This document shows positions 22,011-30,467 of a stretch of DNA of 64,000 bases, piece after piece; within the stretch, counting starts at the first letter, position 1, and every line of letters begins with the position of its first letter. This DNA comes from Trichomonas vaginalis G3 (taxonomy: Eukaryota > Parabasalia > Trichomonadida > Trichomonadidae). The notes below the pieces were generated by a model that did not search any database, was not told where the DNA came from, and saw only the letters and a list, made by a program, of their open reading frames with translations. The position numbers were made by a program, and so were the translations under genes. Location: contig NC_067206.1 of assembly GCF_026262505.1 (NCBI RefSeq), positions 28,907,896 through 28,971,895 on the forward strand, read 5' to 3'.

Positions 22011-22538
22011 ATGGTAGCTTGGGCAGCTATAGGCGCAATGGGAACAAAAGCATTAGCATTTGGAGCAAAAGCACTTGGAGCTTATGACGCAGTAAATAAA
22101 ATGAGTGGAGGAAGGGTTTCGAAGACATTAGATGCAAATAAAGGGAAGATTGGAGGCTGGGTTGCAAAGAAGTTAAGATTAAATAAAATAGGGCTCATAA
22201 ATAAAGCATCCAATTTGGTTGCGACTGAGTCAGAAAATGCTTTAGGAAAGGACGATGAGTTTGCAAAACACGCAAAAGACTTTAATGACCAGATGAAAGG
22301 TGAAACAATGCATTTAAATAGATTCGATGGAACTAAAGAAAATGTTTCTTCTCCACTAGTAGTTCTTCCGTATGGTCCCTATGGAATGTATGGAAACCCT
22401 TACGAAAGACCATTTGACCCATTGACTGGTGGAAGTAACTGGTATCATTACGGCCGAAGAAGAAAGACAGTCAAGTTGGAGACAGACGTGAAGAAAGCAA
22501 CTAAAAAGAAACCAAGGAAGAGAGTTATAAAGCAATGA
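22011..22538 (+). CDS. Maverick amphipathic/PY-type structural protein (175 aa)
   Basis: The N-terminal 45 residues are rich in A and G and amphipathic (WAAIGAMGTKALAFGAKALG). Then come basic helices, a Y/P-rich stretch (YGPYGMYGNPYERPFDP) and a strongly basic tail (KKATKKKPRKRVIK). Small proteins with an A/G-rich lytic-type helix plus basic tail are common as internal capsid or membrane-active proteins of Polintons and adenoviruses (pVI-like role). The protein at 61637-62038 has the same build without the basic tail. The role is inferred from composition and from its place at the end of a three-gene row. Confidence 0.5.
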   Translation: MVAWAAIGAMGTKALAFGAKALGAYDAVNKMSGGRVSKTLDANKGKIGGWVAKKLRLNKIGLINKASNLVATESENALGKDDEFAKHAKDFNDQMKGETMHLNRFDGTKENVSSPLVVLPYGPYGMYGNPYERPFDPLTGGSNWYHYGRRRKTVKLETDVKKATKKKPRKRVIKQ

Positions 22539-22540
22539 AT

Positions 22541-22590
22541 TCAACAGGGTGAAAAAAGAGGTGAGATCTCACCACTTCACCTAAATTTAT
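22541..22590. repeat. GATCTCACC palindromic module, copy 5
   Basis: GGTGAGATCTCACC with GGTGAAAAA arm, directly after the stop of the 175-residue gene. Confidence 0.8.
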
Positions 22591-22670
22591 TTTTGTGCTA
22601 TGTTTTCATACGTGTGAGGGTGGTGATATCATTAATTTTTAAGTTTATTTTTTATTTTATTTTTATATAA

Positions 22671-22955
22671 ATGACAGAACAAAAGCAACTCATACAAATC
22701 AAAACATATAACAAACATACATTTAAACATTTATTCTTCCTTCCTGAGTATAACATGTTCTTTACACTTCATCCTAGACCAGTTGACTATACACTGACTG
22801 TTTATAAAGATTGTCATGGTAGTTTTATAAAAACTTATGATGATGAAGGTAAGTTAACAAGACTATGCATTTCAAAACTTGAGAAACTTTATGACTTCAA
22901 GTATGACTACAATAGAGTTAACATTGACGATGAAGATATTGAAGAAAATTTATGA
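22671..22955 (+). CDS. TIR-encoded small protein, right copy (94 aa)
   Basis: Identical protein to 1487-1771. It is read outward toward the right tip, preceded by the tract TTTTATTTTTATATAA. Perfect identity of the two copies supports a recent transposition or continued TIR homogenisation. Confidence 0.7.
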   Translation: MTEQKQLIQIKTYNKHTFKHLFFLPEYNMFFTLHPRPVDYTLTVYKDCHGSFIKTYDDEGKLTRLCISKLEKLYDFKYDYNRVNIDDEDIEENL

Positions 22956-23146
22956 GAACGTTTATTTTTTCATTAGTGAGTTCGTTAGTGAGGTGAAATG
23001 GTTGGCGGCTTTGTAAATATTTAAGGTTAAGTTCGTTTTTGCGTTCGTGTTGTAAAATATACGTTAGCGGTTTCGTAAAGTGTCAAACCGTTATCTTGGG
23101 TAAGGTGGAACGCAGTGCCGCCGTACCCAAGATAGTTTTACTAACT

Positions 23147-23493
23147 TTGACCACCCGTAGCTCCTTGATGCTGCTTGACCTGCCGTAGCTCCTTGATGCT
23201 GTAGCTCCATGCTGCAGCTTGACCTACTGTAGCCCCTTGATGCTGCTTGATTGTAGATGTTGGCTTTGAATGATGCCGCTTGACCTGCCGTAGTTCCTTG
23301 CTGCAGCTTGATTGTAGATGTTGGCCTTGAATGATGCCGCTTGACCTGCCGTAGCCCCTTGCTGCCGTAGTTCGTTGCTGCCGTAGCTCCTTGCTGCTGC
23401 TTGATCGTAGATGTTGCCCTTGAATGCTGCCGCTTGACCGTAGATGTTGGCTGTGAATGTTATCGCTTCAACCGCTAGCTCCTAACTGCCTCC
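23147..23493. repeat. Tandem repeat, right part
   Basis: Imperfect units of TTGACCTGCCGTAGCTCC, TTGATGCTGC and TTGTAGATGTTGGC in varying order. It is GC-richer than its surroundings. Continuation of 1251-1295. It ends at the tip of the 750-bp-TIR element. No gene is seen. Confidence 0.75.
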
Positions 23494-24060
23494 AAACAGC
23501 CGTTTTGCTATGACCTCAATCACTTTTATTTATTATTTTAAATATTATTTAATTTTATTATTTGAATAGGCCAACTTATATTTGAGAAGCTCAATTTGAG
23601 ACCACTTAATACATTGAAATATCATAAATATTGAAATATTAAAAAGTGTATTTCAAAATATTGAAATTATAAAAATTTATAATACTGAAATTGAGACAAA
23701 TTAATAAATTCAATGTGTTTTTTTTTGAAATAACTCTCAAATATTATTTTTTTGTTTATTTAATGATGAATAAATATGATTGCTTTAGTCAATCATAAAA
23801 ACTAATTTAAGTTTAAAATAATGAAAGGATAATTTGATCGTTTTTTAAAATACAATTATTTTTGATGATTTGCAAGAATCTTTGAAAAGAATATAATATA
23901 GGTTCTATTTTTGTAAAATTTATCCAAATCATGTATTACATAAATTACGATTAAAACGATGAAAGAACCAAAAAGTGTGTTTTGTGTTTTGTTGTTGTGT
24001 GTTGGATGCGGGATCCTGTTATTTCCGAAATCGACAAAAAATTTGGAAATTTAATTTCCG
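23494..24060. repeat. Left TIR of the 7-kb element, outer part
   Basis: Matches the reverse complement of 35640-36207 nearly base for base. Interrupted at 24060 by the MULE; the rest of the TIR resumes at 29781. Confidence 0.9.
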
Positions 24061-24184
24061 GGTAAAAAAGGGGTTGGCGTCCTAAGGCGTCCTAGTGTAA
24101 ATTTCTCAAAATTGTGATATTTACATCACATTTTTGAGAGGTTTATGGGCGTCCTAAGGGAAAATTGAATAGCTAGGGCGTCCC
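24061..24184. repeat. MULE left end with four GGCGTCCT motifs
   Basis: TIR plus sub-terminal motifs: GGCGTCCT at 24076, 24086 and 24148, and GGCGTCCC at 24177. These are probable transposase binding sites. Confidence 0.75.
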
Positions 24185-24835
24185 GAATTTTCATTCTAAG
24201 ATTTAAATATATTATATACTTAAGTATAATACAAGCAATATAAAAATTAAAATTTTATTATGTTAACTTATAAGAAATTTTTTTGAATTATCGTTGATTT
24301 ATTGTAATCTTTCCAGGCTATACTTTTGAAATCAACTTTACCTGTCATACGCATTAATGTAGTAGATGTCCAGGTGTAGCTATTATATCCCAGCAACATT
24401 GGTATTTTATCATTGTAAGATATCAAAATGAAGCGTTTTTTCAGATATAATTTTTCGTAAATTTTTCAAAAATAAGATGGTAAAAAAGCCTCGACTTGCT
24501 CGAAAAATAACAATTTTTTTACTTGTAAAAATAACCCTTTTACAGCATGGGCAGCTATTCAATCACTATTTCTTTTTCTAAAAGTATATTTTTCAAAAAA
24601 AATTAAGATCAAATTCGACAATTTCTTGATGAAAGCAAAAATATTACACATACTTCTAGATGCATGGGATAAAATATGCAATTATTCAATCAATTCGCAT
24701 GATTTGAAAAAAAAATCTAAATTTGATAAAAATGTAGAAATTTTTTATTTTTAACTTGAGATTCGATTTTTTTGATCCAATTTGTGAAATTTTTTTTGAT
24801 CGGAATTTCAATTAATTTGTTGATCAAAAATGACC

Positions 24836-25942
24836 TCACAATGTTTGATCATAAGTGAAGTCATCTTCATGGGTATTTAGAAATTCCAAGAGAAATTGCT
24901 TATTTCTCGCAGATGTAATATCTGAGAAAATCGAATTTAAATATTCATAGAAACCCAAATCATTCTCCGGTTCGAATAATTCATCTGTTGCTTTTTCTGT
25001 TTTTTCTATGAATTTTAATAATTTGATTAATAAATCTTCATCAGGAAGAATTATTGCTGCATTTGTGATAAAATTCCATATTGAGGTAATATGGCAATAA
25101 TTACATTTATAAAATGTAATTTTATCCAAAATTTTTTGGCAAATTCGCATAATAGCATTAATATTTGAAGCTGAGATTAAACCTGTGATTACTTCTGTAA
25201 CTTTTTGAAAATCATCGCAATTTAATATCTCTTTATATTGAATTGAGAAATAAAAAAAATCAAATGGATTCATTTCTTCAATTTCAAGGAGATTGTAAAA
25301 ATTGATAGAAGTGTTATTGCAACAAATTGTATTTGCAGCAAAAAATATCATTTGCTCGATTCCATTTTTGGAATAAATTTGCTGGAACAATGTTAAATTA
25401 AAACAGTTGCTTAATTTTTCTTCATTGTTTTCATAAAAAAGTAACAAGTTTGCAACTGAAATTTCAAAATTTTGATAATTGCCAGTTATTTCAGTAAATA
25501 TATATATTTGCTTTTCTTCATCTAAAAATGGCAAATATTGATTTGCAATATTAACTAAAGTTTGGGATAAATTGTTCCAGTTTGATTTTACAATTTGTGA
25601 GCACATTATGTAATATGTAAATTTATCCGCTTTGTAGGAATTTAAAATTGTTTGTTGTTCTGTTTCAGTTAAATTACTGAATTTTTCAAGATTAATATTG
25701 TGATAAAAAATAGAATCCTTGAAACATTCTGATATCTTTTCAATGTTTAAAACGGATGCTAAAAAATGTAAAAGAACTTCATCAGTCACTGTGATTTTTT
25801 TGAAAAATTTATCCCAATTCAAGCATCCAATTGATCTTTCTGTCATTGTACTTATGCATTGATAAAGTTGATTTAATGAATCCGAAGAATAATCATTATG
25901 CTTGACTAGTTGAGTTAGTTGATACAGACTGTCGTCAGCCAT
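24836..25942 (-). CDS. MULE accessory protein of unknown function (368 aa)
   Basis: A complete frame read away from the transposase. It is all-helical in appearance and Leu/Ile/Asn-rich, with many Cys (CNNTSINFYN, FYKCNYCHITS), an N-terminal MADDSLYQLTQLVKHNDYSSDSL and no membrane span. It has helix pairs of about 35-40 residues that could be HEAT/ARM-like or the helical half of an ankyrin family, but no motif allows naming. The Inr TCATT lies nine bases before the ATG (25951-25955 on the minus strand), in the same setting as the transposase gene. Carriage within the transposon suggests an element function, e.g. a regulator. Confidence 0.6.
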   Translation of the reverse strand: MADDSLYQLTQLVKHNDYSSDSLNQLYQCISTMTERSIGCLNWDKFFKKITVTDEVLLHFLASVLNIEKISECFKDSIFYHNINLEKFSNLTETEQQTILNSYKADKFTYYIMCSQIVKSNWNNLSQTLVNIANQYLPFLDEEKQIYIFTEITGNYQNFEISVANLLLFYENNEEKLSNCFNLTLFQQIYSKNGIEQMIFFAANTICCNNTSINFYNLLEIEEMNPFDFFYFSIQYKEILNCDDFQKVTEVITGLISASNINAIMRICQKILDKITFYKCNYCHITSIWNFITNAAIILPDEDLLIKLLKFIEKTEKATDELFEPENDLGFYEYLNSIFSDITSARNKQFLLEFLNTHEDDFTYDQTL

Positions 25943-25950
25943 TTTAAAAA

Positions 25951-25955
25951 AATGA
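25951..25955 (-). promoter_or_regulatory. Inr of the MULE accessory gene
   Basis: TCATT followed by TTTTTTAAA and then ATG, closely matching the transposase promoter. Confidence 0.6.
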
Positions 25956-25992
25956 ATAAAATTGTATAGTAAATTATATTTGTGAAATTTGT

Positions 25993-26055
25993 GACGCTAC
26001 ATTCAATCTAAGACCAATATCTCAAAGAATTCCTCATTTAAGTATTACTTTTCAT
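25993..26055. repeat. Direct repeat, copy a, in the divergent promoter region
   Basis: 63 bp starting GACGCTACATTCAATC. It matches 26160-26222 with one or two differences. Confidence 0.85.
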
Positions 26056-26159
26056 TGTTTTTTAAAAAATATCTTTGCTTAGTTGTTCACTTTTTTGACA
26101 TTTATTATATGCTTTTTATCATATTTCCGATGATATGAATATATATTCTATATAAGAAT

Positions 26160-26222
26160 GACGCTACATTCAATCTAAGACCAATATCTCAAAGAATTAC
26201 TCATTTAAGTATTACTTTTCAT
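26160..26222. repeat. Direct repeat, copy b
   Basis: Second copy of the 63-bp repeat. Both lie between the two divergent MULE genes and could be shared upstream control elements. Confidence 0.85.
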
Positions 26223-26478
26223 TTTTGATTCAATTTTCGAACGGTTTTCGTAAATTTTGCATCATTTCATTTTTGAGTAGGTGCCAAAAGTGCTTACTCT
26301 TAAACAACCGTCGGATTTCCGGGTGAAATCGTGACACACTTTCGTCTTTCGTAGGCAGTGGTGGTTGTTACAAAAGGTAACTTCGAATGTAGCGTGAAAT
26401 CTGCAAAAAAAATTCTGAAATTTGAATGGAGAACACAAAAATTGAATAGTTTACGTCAATAAAAAAGATAAAAATGAA

Positions 26479-26552
26479 GCCAATGTGTCTCGAACCTAGG
26501 ACTTAGAGCAGCAATCCCACTGTTTATCACATTACACTACATGCATCTCTCA
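26479..26552 (-). other. tRNA-like relic (low confidence)
   Basis: The minus strand shows an A-box-like TAGTGTAATGTGA and, at tRNA spacing, a B-box-like GGTTCGAGACA. The acceptor and T stems do not pair, so it is not a working tRNA gene. It may be a decayed Pol III promoter or chance. Confidence 0.25.
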
Positions 26553-26642
26553 CCTCAGTGAATGAGATCAACTATATGATAACTTTTTCCCCATTATATT
26601 CTTGTGGAAAAGTGACAAATAGCAACTTTGACCCTCTCTCTT

Positions 26643-26647
26643 TCATT
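26643..26647 (+). promoter_or_regulatory. Inr of the MULE transposase gene
   Basis: TCATT six bases before the ATG, followed by TTTTAATG. Confidence 0.65.
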
Positions 26648-26652
26648 TTTTA

Positions 26653-28905
26653 ATGGGAAAATCATCTATATTTAATCAAAAAAGAGCAAACTTTACAGAC
26701 GAAAATAAAATATTTATCAGGGAACAACCTGATAAATACCAAAAATCAACATCGAGACATGAAAAAACGAATATAATCAAACAAGTTCTTCAATATTTTA
26801 ATATTAAATACGCCGAAAATGAATCTAAAGCTGTCAGAAGATATTTTAGTTATATTGCAGTTAAAAATATTCCCGCAGTTACTGGAAAATATCCTGATAC
26901 AATTGTTCGCAAAGATATGCTTTATTCGCATGATCATACAAATATTATTTATTCAAATAATATTGAACGTTACTACCGTTGCATCGATCATTCTTGTCAA
27001 GCACGTTATTTAGTTAAAATTGAGAACAGTTCAGTTTCCGAAGATTTACAAAAGGAACATATACCCGAATGCAGACAATTTAAAAAGTTACAAAATGAAA
27101 AAAATGATCTTCATAAATCAATGACTCTGACAGAAATATACAATAAGGCAATGGCAAAATTTTCTGAAGACAACGGCACTTTTCAGCAGATTAAAAAATT
27201 TATGACAGAACTTGCTGTTGGTACTGATGAAAACCCATTAATTAAAGATTCATTGGTCAGGGAAGTTTATAATAAGTCCAGAAAAATTTCTGTTGGAGAA
27301 AAAATTACAGACGATGAAATTGCTAATTTTTGTTTAATAAATGGCGAGCAGTTTTTCATTGGCCATGATTTTCAAGCAAATTGTGAGACAATGTTTTTTG
27401 GTTTTGAGAAGGCAATTCAATTTGCAAAAGAAGCCACAGATTTATTTTGCGATGGAACTTTTAAAATTACACCAAAACATTTTCAAAAAGGACAGATGCT
27501 AACAATTATGATTTGTGAACCTTCAACAAATCAATATCTACCACTTTTATTTATATTCATGAAAAACCGCACATTTGAATCTTATAAGAAGGCATTTGAA
27601 TATATTTTTACTGTCAAGGGTATTCAATTTTCAAAGCTAATTCAAATTCATTGTGATTTTGAAAAGGGAATGATAGAGGCACTTCAACAAATTTTCCCTA
27701 AAGTCCGTATAATTGGATGCCTATTTCATTTCAAACAAGCTTTACACAGGAAACTTGTAGCACTTTATACAAAAAATTTCAATACTTTACAAAATTCTTT
27801 ATTTAAGCTATATTCTATTACTCCATTCATGTCTCATGAAGAATTTGTACTTACAATGCATATAATTAATCAAAATAAAGTTGATTCGATCAAAGATTAT
27901 ATTGATTATTTCAACAAAGTTTGGTTGCCGCACTACAATTTAATATCTCAATATAATAATGCAACTGCAATATTCACTAATGATTGCCTCGAGAGTATGC
28001 ATTCAGAATTTTCTTCGTTAAAACATCCAAACATTTATGAAGCTATTAAGAAGATATCTCAAATCCAATTAGATAAATATAACGCCATCAAAAATAACCA
28101 GAAGATCGAGCGCCATATAAAAACCGTTATCACTGATAGCTACAAAAATTATATTCTTGACTGCTTTCAAAAAGAACTTGAGAAAACAATTTTTTCTATC
28201 AAACAATACAACGTAAGTGATCTTTCTTTGGCTCAGAACGAGATTTCTCCATATGGTTCCATAGAATCGAGTTCATTGTTCGAAAATATTCCAGTTCATG
28301 ATGCAGATATACTCAAATCGATCGATCTAACAGATAAAGATACAATGATCACTAAGTTTATTAATGAAAAAAGAGAAAAAATTATGGCATTATTTAATGA
28401 AACATTAAATCATCCAGATTTTAATTCATCCACTCCAATTCAAACTAATTTTGAGCAAGCCGATACAAATCAAGGTTCAGATGCTCCAATTCGCTCCGAA
28501 AATTCAAATATTGCAGACTCTACAGATTTAGAACCAGAAAATCAAAACCATCCTTCTACAAATCAAATGTCTAGTAATCTAGAACATAAGCTGGACCTTC
28601 TTGATCATATTGAAAAACAATTATCGAAAATGCGCTCGTTATTGGGAATTCTTCCTACTACAAATGCTATTGTTGGGCCGTCAAAACAAGTTTCAGTTAA
28701 TAGCAAGCAAAATTCTGAAAAAAATAAGAAAAAATCTTCCATAACAACAAAATCAAACAATAAAAAACAAAATTCATCCGACAATCCTCCTAAACGTAAA
28801 GCTCCTATTTCGGAAAGGATTCTCAGCGATAATAACTTATATTTTCAAGTTCATCGAAAGAGATCGAAAAGCAAACGTTCCACATCTACAGAGAAAAAGA
28901 ATTGA
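26653..28905 (+). CDS. MULE transposase (750 aa), intact
   Basis: Cut-and-paste DDE transposase acting in the nucleus on its own TIRs. Residues 107-140 hold a FLYWCH-type zinc finger (YYRCIDHSC, then H136 and C140). The DDE core follows: D267 in LFCDGTFKI, D335 in IHCDFEKGM, the C-x2-H of GCLFHFK at 356-359, and E447 in NDCLESMHSEF. All are in the spacing usual for MULEs. The C-terminal 200 residues are low-complexity, rich in N, S, Q and K, with a basic tail (KRKAPISER, HRKRSKSKRS) that may serve nuclear import. No break is seen. Start chosen at the ATG directly after the Inr. Confidence 0.92.
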   Translation: MGKSSIFNQKRANFTDENKIFIREQPDKYQKSTSRHEKTNIIKQVLQYFNIKYAENESKAVRRYFSYIAVKNIPAVTGKYPDTIVRKDMLYSHDHTNIIYSNNIERYYRCIDHSCQARYLVKIENSSVSEDLQKEHIPECRQFKKLQNEKNDLHKSMTLTEIYNKAMAKFSEDNGTFQQIKKFMTELAVGTDENPLIKDSLVREVYNKSRKISVGEKITDDEIANFCLINGEQFFIGHDFQANCETMFFGFEKAIQFAKEATDLFCDGTFKITPKHFQKGQMLTIMICEPSTNQYLPLLFIFMKNRTFESYKKAFEYIFTVKGIQFSKLIQIHCDFEKGMIEALQQIFPKVRIIGCLFHFKQALHRKLVALYTKNFNTLQNSLFKLYSITPFMSHEEFVLTMHIINQNKVDSIKDYIDYFNKVWLPHYNLISQYNNATAIFTNDCLESMHSEFSSLKHPNIYEAIKKISQIQLDKYNAIKNNQKIERHIKTVITDSYKNYILDCFQKELEKTIFSIKQYNVSDLSLAQNEISPYGSIESSSLFENIPVHDADILKSIDLTDKDTMITKFINEKREKIMALFNETLNHPDFNSSTPIQTNFEQADTNQGSDAPIRSENSNIADSTDLEPENQNHPSTNQMSSNLEHKLDLLDHIEKQLSKMRSLLGILPTTNAIVGPSKQVSVNSKQNSEKNKKKSSITTKSNNKKQNSSDNPPKRKAPISERILSDNNLYFQVHRKRSKSKRSTSTEKKN

Positions 28906-29647
28906 TATATGAAGTCTAATTCCTTTTATAACTACTATATTTTTATTCTTATGACTAAAAAATAATATATTATTTAACAATTTTCATTTTTTTCTTTTAA
29001 CAATTTCGTTTTATTTCCATTTATTGTTAAATGATTTTTAGCATACACCTTTCTTTGTTCATCTTCTAAATACAATTTATTTTTTCTTAGATATAATTCT
29101 ATTCATTCAATTCGATCGTCATTTTTCAGTACATGATCGTAATTTTCAATTATTGATCGCGATTTTACTTCAGAATTTGTTCGCAATATTGCTTATCAAA
29201 ATTATATCTCTATTCTCTCATTTCTGTTTAGTCAATATCATTACACTCCGATTGTCTAATAACATGCTATTAATTTTCTTAAAATTAAAAAAAAAAAATA
29301 TCAACTTTTAAAAACAGAAACTTAACATCCTTAGGTCAATGGATTTTGATGTGAGATACATTTAATCTGTTTTTCTTTTTTTATTTTAAATAATTGAATA
29401 TTTATAGTTGTTATGGGTCTTACATCATGTAAAACGAATTTTCTTAAAGTAAATTTACTTTTTCTTCAATCTTTCTTACATATTTATTAAAAAAAAATTA
29501 TCCAAAAAAAGATGTTTTAGAATGAAAAAAAATAGAAAAATCTTCATTTATAGTCTTTCTTGCATGTATACGTTTTGATTTTTTTCTTTTTTAAAAAATT
29601 CAATTTCTAGAAAAATCGAGAAAAAATCATTTTCTTCTATTTTTTTT
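28906..29647. other. 3' non-coding region of the MULE
   Basis: Very AT-rich with long A and T runs. No gene or RNA structure is recognised. Confidence 0.5.
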
Positions 29648-29771
29648 AGGACGCCATACCCATTGAAATCTCCTCTCAGGACGCCATAAACTATTCAATT
29701 ATGGTGTAAACTTCTCAAAAATTGAATAGTTTACATCAGGACGCCTTAGGACGCCAACCCTTTACGCGCCC
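29648..29771. repeat. MULE right end with four AGGACGCC motifs
   Basis: AGGACGCC at 29648, 29678, 29738 and 29748, in mirror order to the left end. The terminal 20 bp match the left tip with a few differences. Confidence 0.75.
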
Positions 29772-29780
29772 TAATTTCCG

Positions 29781-29966
29781 AAATCGAAATTATATTAATG
29801 TTTTTAATATTCTTATATCAAAAGGATTAAAGTTCATTAAGAGAAAAACAATTCTTCTTCTTCAATCTATTGGCGCATTTATTTCTACACGCCAATAAGG
29901 AAGGGAAAATTATAAGACACCATGGTGTCTTCAAAACGCTAATTTTTGATATTTTTAACAACCCTA
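29781..29966. repeat. Left TIR of the 7-kb element, inner part
   Basis: Continues the TIR after the MULE; matches the reverse complement of 35456-35640. It includes the palindrome GACACCATGGTGTC. Confidence 0.88.
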
Positions 29967-30467
29967 AATAGAATCATGGTACTAAAACACGCCAATTTAT
30001 TTTGTGCTTTAATACCACTTCCAAAATTTCATGTTTATAAGTTGATAAATCCTCATTATCCTAAAAATTGATCTATTCTGCAGCGATCTATTGGATGATA
30101 GTTATTAAGTTTCATTGGTAAACTCAGATACATAGTAATCAGTTGATAAAAGCTTTTTAAATGTATCTCTTTTCCATTGGTTAAATTGAATGATGATGTC
30201 ATTAAAGTACACTCAGTTTACCTTTCAATATCCTGATTTTATATATGAGAAACTATCATATTAGCATAAAAACAATGAAAATATTATTAGATTAGAAAAA
30301 ATAATCTATTTACTAAACATTGAATGGGAATTATTGATGAAATCAATATATTTCTATCAAATATATACAATAGGACTGAAAAGATGAAGACAGCTTTAAA
30401 AATATTGCGAATGAATGTTTTTTGAAAAATTAGTGAGACGCAATATTAGAAGTATTGTATTTTTGAA
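29967..30467. other. Gap between TIR and membrane-protein gene
   Basis: AT-rich 3' flank of the minus-strand gene. Nothing recognised. Confidence 0.4.

Larger units (their letters stand above)
1296..23146. mobile_element. Maverick/Polinton copy 1, full length with broken genes
   Basis: A 21.85-kb element with terminal inverted repeats of about 640 bp that begin AGTTAGTAAAACTATC. TTGAC flanks both ends (1291-1295 and 23147-23151), matching the 5-6 bp duplications made by Polinton integrases. Parts in order: TIR gene (-), small genes and major capsid (-), basic protein and minor-capsid-like (+), DNA polymerase B (-), small gene (+), KilA-N protein (-), a 304-residue-type protein (-), integrase (-), fibre (-), minor-capsid-like (+), small genes, packaging ATPase (-), minor-capsid-like (+), two structural-type small genes (+), TIR gene (+). 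The ends are almost identical, so the insertion is young. The gene set is broken, with roughly ten to fifteen breaks in total; several small genes look whole. Confidence 0.93.
22514..23146. repeat. Right terminal inverted repeat of Maverick copy 1
   Basis: Inverted match to 1296-1940. It starts inside the last codons of the 175-residue gene, so the TIR extends into coding sequence on this side. Confidence 0.93.
24061..29771. mobile_element. Complete MULE (Mutator-like DNA transposon), 5.7 kb
   Basis: Flanked by a perfect 9-bp target duplication TAATTTCCG (24052-24060 and 29772-29780). The uninterrupted sequence in the other TIR of the host element carries this 9-mer once, which proves the insertion. 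Ends are GGTAAAAAAGGGGTTGGCG and, inverted, GGGCGCGTAAAGGGTTGGCG. It holds a whole transposase gene (+) and a second gene (-) in divergent order. It looks intact and may be recent. Confidence 0.93.
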
